Source: Crateriforma spongiae (lineage in GTDB: Bacteria > Planctomycetota > Planctomycetia > Pirellulales > Pirellulaceae). Taken from it: a stretch of DNA of 64,000 nucleotides. Below are positions 53,585-61,210 of the stretch, one piece after another (the stretch's first letter is position 1; each line of letters begins with the position of its first letter). The notes under the pieces were generated by a model, which saw only the letters and a list, made by a program, of their open reading frames with translations, was not told the DNA's origin and ran no database searches. Where the stretch lies: NCBI RefSeq assembly GCF_012290005.1, contig NZ_JAAXMS010000002.1, forward strand, positions 372,001 through 436,000, given 5' to 3'. Made by a program: the position numbers and the translations under genes.

Positions 53585-55033
53585 GTGCAACCGACACGAC
53601 GACAAATGTTATCGGCCGCCACATGCGGTTTCGGATCGATCGCGTTGTCCGACCTGCTGTGCCAGGCAGGCGATCTGACCGGAGGTTTGGCCGCTGGTCG
53701 AACAAACGGCAATGCCACCCCCGGACCGTTGGCTCCCAAAACGCCCCACCACGCGTCCAAAGCCGATCACTTCATTTTCCTGCACATGCGAGGCGGACCA
53801 TCGGCGATGGAGACGTTCGAACGCAAGCCGGAACTGGATAAACAGGCCAAACGCAATGCGTCGGCCTCGGGCGATGATGCGAAACCGGCCAAGGGAAAGA
53901 AGCCGCGACGTCAACTGACCCCCAGTCATTGGAAGTGGAAACAGCGGGGCGAAAGCGGATTGTGGGTATCGGATCTGCTGAAGCATACCGCAGAGGTCGC
54001 TGACGAATTGTGTGTGCTTTCGGGCATGCACACCGACATCGGGAATCACACCCCTGCGATGCTGCAGCTTCATACCGGATCATTCACCTTCACCCGTCCA
54101 TCACTAGGGTCTTGGTTGCTGTACGGGCTGGGGACGGAGAATCAGAATCTGCCCGGCTTTGTCAGCATCAGCCCGCCGGTCATCAATGGCGGTGCCAAAA
54201 ACTACGGGACCGCTTTTCTGCCTGCGGTGTTCCAGGGAACCGCGATCGGCGACATCAAGACACCCGTTAAGAACGCGTCGGTCGGCAATCTTTCCAATCC
54301 CCTTTTGAATCGCCGCCAGCAAAGCCAACAAATCGAGTTGCTGCAATCGATGAACCGAGATTTGGCCGAACAAATGAATCCGGCCGATACATCACAAGTC
54401 GATGCGGTGATCGATTCGTATGAACTGGGTTTTCGAATGCAGTCCGAATTGCCGTCGGTGATGAACCTGGATGACGAATCCCAAGCAACGCTGGACTTGT
54501 ACGGCATCGGCGATGGTAAGCCGTCGGACAATTTCGGCCGCCAATGCTTGCTGGCTCGACGTATGGTCGAAGCCGGCGTACGTCACATCGAACTATGCGA
54601 CGAATTCTGGGATCAGCACAACAACCTGGTCAGTGGCCACAACGCGCGTGCCGCGGCGACCGACCAGCCCATCGCGGGCCTGATCAAAGACCTGCGGCAA
54701 CGGGGATTGCTGGATCGAACGCTGGTTCTATGGGGCGGCGAATTTGGACGCACGCCCGACACCGCAAAAGAAAACTTGGATGGCCGGGATCACAACCCCA
54801 ATGGCTACACGATGTGGATGGCCGGCGGTGGCGTGCGTGGCGGCTTTCAATACGGAAGCACCGACGAACTGGGTTACAAAGCGGTCGAAGGCCGGGTTCA
54901 CCTGCACGATCTTCATGCGACCGTGCTGCACTTGATGGGTTTGGACCACAAACAACTGACCTTCAACTACGCCGGTCGCGACTTTCGGCTGACCGACGTC
55001 CACGGCAATGTGGTGAATGAAGTCATCGCTTGA
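53585..55033 (+). CDS. Tat-exported DUF1501 protein
   Basis: The protein has 482 residues. The start is the GTG at 53585, with GAGG about 5 nt upstream; it gives a twin-arginine signal (PTRRQMLSAATCGFG). DUF1501 features include FIFLHMRGGPSAMETFERKP near residue 60, HTAEVADELCVLSGMHTD, and the C-terminal GRTPDTAKENLDGRDHNPNGY, which looks like the metal site of alkaline phosphatase-like sulfatases. It follows the PSD1 gene by 62 bp, the standard pairing in planctomycetes. The substrate is unknown. Its stop lies 15 bp from the convergent Coa1-like gene. Confidence 0.92.
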   Translation: MQPTRRQMLSAATCGFGSIALSDLLCQAGDLTGGLAAGRTNGNATPGPLAPKTPHHASKADHFIFLHMRGGPSAMETFERKPELDKQAKRNASASGDDAKPAKGKKPRRQLTPSHWKWKQRGESGLWVSDLLKHTAEVADELCVLSGMHTDIGNHTPAMLQLHTGSFTFTRPSLGSWLLYGLGTENQNLPGFVSISPPVINGGAKNYGTAFLPAVFQGTAIGDIKTPVKNASVGNLSNPLLNRRQQSQQIELLQSMNRDLAEQMNPADTSQVDAVIDSYELGFRMQSELPSVMNLDDESQATLDLYGIGDGKPSDNFGRQCLLARRMVEAGVRHIELCDEFWDQHNNLVSGHNARAAATDQPIAGLIKDLRQRGLLDRTLVLWGGEFGRTPDTAKENLDGRDHNPNGYTMWMAGGGVRGGFQYGSTDELGYKAVEGRVHLHDLHATVLHLMGLDHKQLTFNYAGRDFRLTDVHGNVVNEVIA

Positions 55034-55056
55034 CGCGATTGCTTGAAGTCAAAGCG
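55027..55056. terminator. Hairpin between convergent gene ends
   Basis: CGCTTGAC (55027-55034) pairs with GTCAAAGCG (55048-55056) with one bulged base and a 13-nt loop. It overlaps the stops of both convergent genes. No T-tract is present, so a terminator function is only suggested. Confidence 0.3.
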
Positions 55057-55549
55057 AAACTTCTTCCACGACAGATTCTTCTTGCGATTCGGTGGTGGCA
55101 TCACCCAGGTCGACTTGGGTTCCCGATCCGTCGACGGTCGCTCGCATGATTTCATAAGTCCAGACGCCGTCCTGTTTGGATCCTTTGACTTTGACGGTCG
55201 CCGATCCGTTGGGACCGGAAATGGGATACGTCAGGTCGGCGTCCCCGTCGTCGTCGTTCAGGTTGATGTTGCCCTGCAGCATCCAGCCCGCTTCGATCGG
55301 CTGGCCCAATTCTGCGATCAAGGTTTCATTCGCCTGTGCCCTAGCCAACGATTGCTGATAGGGATCGCTGGATTTGATCAGGGTGAACAGACTGAAAACG
55401 CCAAATCCCATGACGCCACCGCATAACAAAACGACGCCCAAACAGCCGCCGCCCAGACCCATCAAGAGACAACCGGTTCGAGATTTGGGTTTGTCTGCTG
55501 ACGCCGACGTCATCGGCGAGTGCTGTGGTGAATGAAGCGTATCCGACAT
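55049..55549 (-). CDS. Coa1-like single-pass membrane protein
   Basis: The protein has 166 residues from the ATG at 55547-55549. One glycine-rich transmembrane helix lies near residues 32-57 (GCLGVVLLCGGVMGFGVFSLF). The following domain SSDPYQQSLARAQANETLIAELGQPIEAGW, then GDADLTYPISGPNGSATV, resembles the cytochrome oxidase complex assembly protein Coa1 family (PF08695). The acidic C-terminal tail ends in EESVVEEVSL. A role in terminal oxidase assembly is not supported by neighbours. It is the last gene in a minus-strand run after the radical SAM gene. Confidence 0.78.
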   Translation of the reverse strand: MSDTLHSPQHSPMTSASADKPKSRTGCLLMGLGGGCLGVVLLCGGVMGFGVFSLFTLIKSSDPYQQSLARAQANETLIAELGQPIEAGWMLQGNINLNDDDGDADLTYPISGPNGSATVKVKGSKQDGVWTYEIMRATVDGSGTQVDLGDATTESQEESVVEEVSL

Positions 55550-55612
55550 CGACCCGATTCCCCGTGCGTGAGCATTGACGTCCCCCGCCAACGGAGGATT
55601 CCGGCCGGAAGA

Positions 55613-56980
55613 TTAAGCGAATCGCCAGCGGACGTCAAAGTTTTCTTTGCACAACCAATCACGAACTTGGTGAACGGATCGCTGGTCGGTCACTGGAAAC
55701 TGACCATCCGGATCAGCGTCATCCTGTTTACAGCCGTCCGATTGATAGCCGCCGGGTGTGGTACTGCTGCCGGCGCTCATCTGTGTAATACAGATCTTTG
55801 CCAAACGATCCCGCAAAGCAGCCGGTTCCCGCGTCGAAAGTACCAGCTCGACGTCTGGAATTGCCAAACGACACGCCGCATAGAATCGGATCAATTGTTC
55901 GTCATCGACCGGATGTTTGACCTGGTAACCATCAGGCGTCTCGTGCAAACGCGGCAGACTGAGCGCCAGTCGCAGGTGTGGAAACTGGTGTTTCAGATAC
56001 GTTGCATGACGGATCATCATCTGCACATCGGAAACCGGATCAGCCAGGCCCAACAACACTCCGATCCCGATTCGTGAAAACCCCATCTCGGCAGCCCGCT
56101 CGGGCGCTTCCAGTCGCCAATCGTACGACTGCTTGGGGCCACGAGGATGCACCGATCGATACACCTCCGGATCATAGGTTTCTTGGTACAGCGTCAATCC
56201 CGTCGCCCCCGCATCAGCCATGGCGCGGTAGGAATCCGATGACTGCGACGCAATTTCGATACTGATCTCCAGTCCACGATCACGCATGCCTTGAACCAGA
56301 TCACAGAAATACGACGTCGTCGTCAAACGGGGAAAGTCACCGGCAACCAACAACTGATGCTGAAAACCATTTTCCAAAAGAATATCCGCCTGGACCATCA
56401 CATCGTCGATGTCCAGATGCGTTCGTTGGATATCCATGTCGTACTTGAATCCACAGTACACACAATGGTTCACGCAGTGACTGGACACGTACAACGGCGC
56501 ATACAGCAACATCCGACGCTTGGTCGCATTGGGCTGATCGGGTAACGAGACAGAAAACAACTGGCGTGTCTTTTCTTCGGCGGCTTCGCAAAGCTCGGGC
56601 ATCGCCATCCGGCCATCGATCGCGGCCCGCCAGGTGTCGTCATCGGATGACACTGAGGTCAAATGATGACGAAGCGAACGAGGCATTTCGCGATCGATTC
56701 GGTGTAGCCAACAAGTCCAACGATCCAATGAATCGATCAATCGTTCTTGGCCCGGCACCGGTTCGTCACGCCACTCGTTGAGCGTCTGGTACCGCCATCG
56801 TTCGATCCGCCCGGCCACGTCCATACGATCGGCGGCTTCCGCCGTCGGATCCTTCAAGCAGGTTTCCGCCCGCTGCAGCAACGTGATGTGGTGTTCGGAA
56901 TGTTCGTCATTGCCGCGCAAATACTGCAGCAATTCCGAATCCAAAAGGCCAGATGGTGGCGAACCTGAAAAGCAATTCAT
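55613..56980 (-). CDS. ThiH/HydG-like radical SAM protein with N-terminal extension
   Basis: The protein has 455 residues. The radical SAM cluster motif CVNHCVYCGF (CxxxCxxC) lies near residue 168. The barrel continues with DIDDVMVQADILLENGFQH, YQETYDPEVYRSVHP, and RIGIGVLLGLADPVSD. The C-terminal region QMSAGSSTTPGGY followed by QFPVTDQRSVHQV matches ThiH rather than HydG, whose second cluster cysteines I do not find. ThiH is about 375 residues; here about 100 extra helical residues precede the barrel. ThiH cleaves tyrosine to give dehydroglycine for thiamine. No other thi gene is nearby, so the function is open. The frame is open to 57067, but the ATG at 56978-56980 gives a more sensible start. 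Confidence 0.82.
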   Translation of the reverse strand: MNCFSGSPPSGLLDSELLQYLRGNDEHSEHHITLLQRAETCLKDPTAEAADRMDVAGRIERWRYQTLNEWRDEPVPGQERLIDSLDRWTCWLHRIDREMPRSLRHHLTSVSSDDDTWRAAIDGRMAMPELCEAAEEKTRQLFSVSLPDQPNATKRRMLLYAPLYVSSHCVNHCVYCGFKYDMDIQRTHLDIDDVMVQADILLENGFQHQLLVAGDFPRLTTTSYFCDLVQGMRDRGLEISIEIASQSSDSYRAMADAGATGLTLYQETYDPEVYRSVHPRGPKQSYDWRLEAPERAAEMGFSRIGIGVLLGLADPVSDVQMMIRHATYLKHQFPHLRLALSLPRLHETPDGYQVKHPVDDEQLIRFYAACRLAIPDVELVLSTREPAALRDRLAKICITQMSAGSSTTPGGYQSDGCKQDDADPDGQFPVTDQRSVHQVRDWLCKENFDVRWRFA

Positions 56981-57098
56981 CGGTACGGTTTGCGGTCGCG
57001 AATTGGGGACATGTCGGCCTGTCGAACATACCGCCCACATGCTTGATCCGATATCGCAAAGCATCATGCCTCGGCCGCGTCAATTTTTCGCGGGCTGG

Positions 57099-57668
57099 CT
57101 AGATCGATTGCATCGCGCGACTCAGCGCGCTTTGGGCCTCATCCATTGCCGATGCGGCTTCCGCCAAGGATGCATTCGCTTCGTCGGGGTAACCATCGGC
57201 CGCCGCGGACCAACTGCGATTGACCAGCCGTTCGCCCACCGCCACCGCCACCAAGACTTCCGACGCCTTTTGTAGTCCCAATTGGCGAATCAGCCGCTGA
57301 CGTTGGTCGACAAAAGGTTCGATGTGTTCTTGCATCAGACGATCCAAGCGGTCCAGAAACGCCGGATCTTTGGCATCCGTGCCTGCCGACGCCACCGCGA
57401 TTTCGCTGGTCATTGCGTCCATCAATCGCAAAGCGTCAAAGGCCTGAACGCCGGGCTGGCCATGACTGGTCGTGTCATCATGATGCTGGTGTGATGCGGC
57501 CAGATCACGTCGCCACATCACCAAACCGGCCACAGCCACCAGCCAGGCAACCACAAAGACAGGCCATGTATCGGGAAAAGCGGTGTCGGGATCGGCGGGC
57601 AACTTTGCACCACACATCACCGCGACCAACAATCCGATCACAAACAGAGCCAAGCCGATCTGACGCAT
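57099..57668 (-). CDS. Hypothetical membrane protein with two helices and a helical soluble tail
   Basis: The protein has 189 residues from the ATG at 57666-57668. Two transmembrane helices lie at about 4-22 (IGLALFVIGLLVAVMCGA) and 36-52 (WPVFVVAWLVAVAGLVMW). A His-rich linker (SHQHHDDTTSHG) and a soluble helical tail rich in Ala, Glu and Leu follow. I recognise no domain. The gene lies 18 bp after the OPT transporter gene on the same strand, so it may be an accessory subunit of that transporter. Confidence 0.7.
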   Translation of the reverse strand: MRQIGLALFVIGLLVAVMCGAKLPADPDTAFPDTWPVFVVAWLVAVAGLVMWRRDLAASHQHHDDTTSHGQPGVQAFDALRLMDAMTSEIAVASAGTDAKDPAFLDRLDRLMQEHIEPFVDQRQRLIRQLGLQKASEVLVAVAVGERLVNRSWSAAADGYPDEANASLAEAASAMDEAQSALSRAMQSI

Positions 57669-57672
57669 GAAA

Positions 57673-57680
57673 TCTCTCCT
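57673..57680 (-). promoter_or_regulatory. Shine-Dalgarno AGGAGAGA fixing an internal start
   Basis: AGGAGAGA lies 4 nt before the ATG at 57668, inside the short gap after the OPT gene stop. It excludes the upstream start at 57686. Confidence 0.7.
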
Positions 57681-57686
57681 GATCAA

Positions 57687-59504
57687 CTAGGCTGCGCGAA
57701 GGATTGAAAACCCAGCGTGTGCGATTCCCATCAGGGCTTCGCCGACGATCAAACCGGCCGCGAAAGGGACCAGTTTGTGTTCACAGAATGCAACACCTTT
57801 GGCCCGCTGGATCGCCATCTGCAACAAACATCCCATTCCGTAACCCAGCGTGATCGAAAACGGCAGATACATCGCCAAACCGACCAAAACCCCAAGCCCG
57901 CTCATCGGCGCGGCACCCAGCGTCGCCCCCGCCAAGCCACCCATCACGTATTTATCAATCGGAACGTTGCCCGTGTTGACGGCATCAATGATCCCCATCA
58001 GCGCGCCGCCCTGGGGCGCCGGCAACGCGGTGCCTTCGCCGAAACCGTTTTGGCCGTTGGGTCCGCCGTGCCACAGGATGTAAATCACGGCCAGTGAAAT
58101 GATGGGACCGGCCCACGTTGTTGCGAATTGAACCAACTGTTGCTTGACCGGTCGTGCACCGATCAGAAAACCGGTCTTCAAGTCTTGCATCATGTCCGCC
58201 CCTTGGCCGATTGCCACGCACACGGCCACGCCGACCACCATGGATGCGGCGATGTTCTTGTTCAACAGAAACATCATCAGGGTGACGCTGATCAGTGCCA
58301 TGCCCGACATCGGGGAAATGTCCGTCAGCCCGGTCGCCTGGGCCACAATCAATGCGGCAAGCCCCAGCCAAAGCGTCCCGACGATTGCGGAAAGCGACGC
58401 ACCGGCAACCGTCACCCCCGGCGTCATCATCGAAGCAACAAAGAATAGGACCATTGCCAGCACGCTGCCGCCGATCAGTACGGGCAATTTCATTTCATCG
58501 CTGCCGACGACTTTGCCACTGCCCGCCGTTTTGGTCGCCGACGCCAACGATCCGATCGCACCTTTGATGGCGGGAAAACTGGTCACCACGCCCATCAGTG
58601 CGCCACCGATCAACACGCCAATGCCCAGCGGACGCAGCATTTTGGAATAGATGAACCCGGCGGTTTCGTCCACGGCCAGATCCGCGGGCATCCATCCCGA
58701 CGCTACCGCGGTGGGCGAAATCAGCCACCAAGAAATCAAGCCGCCCAACAAGAATGGAAGCCCGCTGCGACCGGCCAGCATCCCCGCCGCCATATTCATC
58801 AGCGAAAGGTAAACCGCCGGTGCCCAATAGGCCGGAATGACGCCAAAGCCGAACAACAATTCTTCCTCGGCAATGCCCGCGCCATACTTCTCGATCAATC
58901 CGGGCGTTTCCAACCAGCCCGAAACCATGACCAGTTTCCAAAGCGCGCTGATCGCAAAACCCGCCGCCAACAGCTTGGCTTTTTCCATTCCGGTTGAACC
59001 GGCCCGGATGATCGTCGCCGTGGCCACACCGGATGGAAACCGCAACCGGTCCAGTTCGACCATCTGTTTCCGCAACGGAATAATGGCGACGACGCCCAGA
59101 ACGGCGCCGGCCACACCGGCGATGACCAGTGGCAAAACCTGGAACTCCAATCCGGCACCGCCGTCGGCACGCCAAGCGGCGTCCAACATGAACAATGCGG
59201 GGACCGTGAACACGACACCGGTGCCCGCCGTGTTGATTCCCGAAGCAATGGTTTGGTTGATGTTGTTTTCAACCATCGTGCCGTTGCGAAAAACGCCACG
59301 CAACAGCGCGTAACCCATGATCGACGCAACGGTCGACCCGCCGATTGAAAACCCAAGTTTCAGCGCGGCGTACACAAACGCGACGTTCAGTATCACGCCT
59401 TGGATCACGCCAAGCACGACCGCCCGAGCGGTCAATTCACGATAAATTTCGGAACGCCCCGATCCCGATACGGCACCATCGGTCGGCTGGGGGATACTTT
59501 CCAT
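57687..59504 (-). CDS. OPT-family oligopeptide transporter
   Basis: The protein has 605 residues and about 14-16 hydrophobic segments. Motifs of bacterial OPT transporters include LGVIQGVILNVAFVYAALKLGFSIGGSTVASIMG near residue 32, NNINQTIASGINTAGTGVVFT, LDRLRFPSGVATA, and FPAIKGAIGSLA. OPT proteins import peptides or metal chelates by proton symport. The ATG at 59502-59504 has AAGGGA upstream at good spacing; an ATG at 59522 is the alternative. It is first in a minus-strand run with the two-helix protein and the radical SAM gene. Confidence 0.9.
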   Translation of the reverse strand: MESIPQPTDGAVSGSGRSEIYRELTARAVVLGVIQGVILNVAFVYAALKLGFSIGGSTVASIMGYALLRGVFRNGTMVENNINQTIASGINTAGTGVVFTVPALFMLDAAWRADGGAGLEFQVLPLVIAGVAGAVLGVVAIIPLRKQMVELDRLRFPSGVATATIIRAGSTGMEKAKLLAAGFAISALWKLVMVSGWLETPGLIEKYGAGIAEEELLFGFGVIPAYWAPAVYLSLMNMAAGMLAGRSGLPFLLGGLISWWLISPTAVASGWMPADLAVDETAGFIYSKMLRPLGIGVLIGGALMGVVTSFPAIKGAIGSLASATKTAGSGKVVGSDEMKLPVLIGGSVLAMVLFFVASMMTPGVTVAGASLSAIVGTLWLGLAALIVAQATGLTDISPMSGMALISVTLMMFLLNKNIAASMVVGVAVCVAIGQGADMMQDLKTGFLIGARPVKQQLVQFATTWAGPIISLAVIYILWHGGPNGQNGFGEGTALPAPQGGALMGIIDAVNTGNVPIDKYVMGGLAGATLGAAPMSGLGVLVGLAMYLPFSITLGYGMGCLLQMAIQRAKGVAFCEHKLVPFAAGLIVGEALMGIAHAGFSILRAA

Positions 59505-59818
59505 CGATTCCCTTGTTGTCATGCGTCGCCAAGTGATTGCTTGGCCGAATTACCGCCTGGCCAATTGCCGCCATCGTGGCCACATCCTACCAGAAGCGAT
59601 CCGTGGCCGGAAACGCATCCTGTTCGCAATCGAAGGCACCAGTGAACCGAATGCTGGGCTGACCTGTCTGTGCCGGCACCCCGTCGCCGGTTGTGCACCA
59701 CCCAGTCCCCAGACCACAGCCTGCTGCCCCCCCAAAGCTTGCAGGTCAGCCTAAGATTCGACCTGAGCGGGTTTGAACTTCCCTACTCGACCGCCCCACG
59801 ATTGCTGCGAACGCGCCC
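59505..59818. other. 314-bp divergent intergenic region
   Basis: The region lies between the OPT and Eis-like genes, which are transcribed away from each other. No small gene is apparent. It contains the inverted repeat at 59742-59765 close to the Eis-like gene. Confidence 0.45.
59742..59765. promoter_or_regulatory. Inverted repeat, possible operator
   Basis: CAGGTC (59742-59747) and GACCTG (59760-59765) form a perfect 6-bp dyad with a 12-bp spacer, 54 bp before the Eis-like ATG. The size fits a dimeric repressor site, but no regulator is encoded nearby and chance is possible. Confidence 0.25.
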
Positions 59819-61036
59819 ATGACTGCCAGTGACTTGACCGTACGGACACTTGACCAATGCGATGCTGCGAAGACCGAATCGGAATACGTTGACATTGCTC
59901 AAGAATCGCTGCTTGGCAATTCGCTGGATCAATGGCAGACGTACCTTCGCCGAATCGGCCGCGAGAATGTCCGTGTCATTCATGCCGGCCAAACCCTGGT
60001 CGGGGGCTTGGCGTTTTATCGGATGCAGCATGTCTATGGCGGACAACCGATTCCCGCCGCAGGCATCTCGGGGGTTGCGATTGACCCTGCTTACCGCGGC
60101 GGCGGCGTGTGTGCGACGCTGCTGATCGACACCCTGAAGGAATTGCGTGACGAAGGCATACCGATCGCATCCCTGTACGCGTCGACGCAGCACCTTTATC
60201 GCACGGTGGGATTCGAACAGGCCGGCACGCGTTACGATTACAGCCTGCCGCTGCGGTCGTTACCACGTCCGGACCGTACATTGGCTTGCACTCGATTCGA
60301 ATCAGCCCCACTGGACGCGTTGGATTATGCCCATCGCGCTCGTGCCCACGCGACGAATGGTAACGTTCTGCGGACCGAAGGCTTATGGGATCGATTGATT
60401 CATCCCTACGACGGTCGCCGATGCCTCACGTACCTGTTCGGCGACACTCATCGCCCCGACGGATACGTCATTCTGAAACAAGCCGGACGCGACGATGGCT
60501 TACCGGCGGACTTGATCGCCAGCGATTATGCCGCCAACACGGGTGCCGCGGTCCGACGTTTGATGGCGTTGCTGCATGATCATCGGTCGATCTTTGGACG
60601 TTTCCGATGGAGCGGCGGCCCCGACGATCCCTTGCTGTTCATGACCGATGAATTGTGGTTCGAGATCCATGAAGTCTTGCGTTGGATGCTACGTATCCTG
60701 GATGTCCCACAAGCGATCCAGGCCCGTGGTTACCCCACACACGTCGGTGGTCGATGCACCATCCGAGTCACCGATTCGCTGTTCCCGGCCAACAACGGTC
60801 ACTGGGAACTGGAGTTTTCGGGTGGACAATGCCATGCCCGACAATCCAATGCACCGGAGCCGTCCCAGAAGGTGATCGGGCTAGACATTCGCGGCTTAGC
60901 AACGCTGTACAGCGGCCACACCACATTGCGGCAGCTGATCCGCTTGGGCCAGGCCGATGGGGCCGACGATCAGGCAATTGATCTGATCGACGCGGCCTTT
61001 GCCGGCCCCGCGCCGTGGCTTCCCGAGATCTACTGA
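59819..61036 (+). CDS. Eis-like GNAT N-acetyltransferase
   Basis: The protein has 405 residues, the length of Eis-type proteins. The N-terminal GNAT domain carries the acetyl-CoA loop AIDPAYRGGGVCATLLIDTL near residue 88 (R-G-G-G-V) and ISGVAI before it. The region LYASTQHLYRTVGFEQAG is typical of the family. A second GNAT-like part and the C-terminal SCP2-like domain (GGRCTIRVTDSLFPANNGHW) follow. Eis in mycobacteria acetylates aminoglycosides and host proteins; here the acceptor is unknown. The Tyr at the very C-terminus matches the catalytic carboxylate arrangement of Eis. It appears to be a single gene. Confidence 0.88.
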   Translation: MTASDLTVRTLDQCDAAKTESEYVDIAQESLLGNSLDQWQTYLRRIGRENVRVIHAGQTLVGGLAFYRMQHVYGGQPIPAAGISGVAIDPAYRGGGVCATLLIDTLKELRDEGIPIASLYASTQHLYRTVGFEQAGTRYDYSLPLRSLPRPDRTLACTRFESAPLDALDYAHRARAHATNGNVLRTEGLWDRLIHPYDGRRCLTYLFGDTHRPDGYVILKQAGRDDGLPADLIASDYAANTGAAVRRLMALLHDHRSIFGRFRWSGGPDDPLLFMTDELWFEIHEVLRWMLRILDVPQAIQARGYPTHVGGRCTIRVTDSLFPANNGHWELEFSGGQCHARQSNAPEPSQKVIGLDIRGLATLYSGHTTLRQLIRLGQADGADDQAIDLIDAAFAGPAPWLPEIY

Positions 61037-61210
61037 ACGCCGCATTCGTCGCGTCGTCTTCCGTCAGCCAACATGATCGGACCAGCGGCCTGCGACAAAC
61101 GTTCGCAGGACGTGGTGAATCCCCTGTCAGCTGCACCAGGGCTGCGAGCGAAGCGATATGATGAGGCGTTCGCTTGTTCGAGTCCCCGGAGCCCATGGAG
61201 CCGTGAGTCG

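Noticed and set aside
61170-61200. T-arm-like sequence GTTCGAGTCC
   Set aside because: The flanking bases do not pair and no anticodon or acceptor arms are present, so it is not a tRNA.
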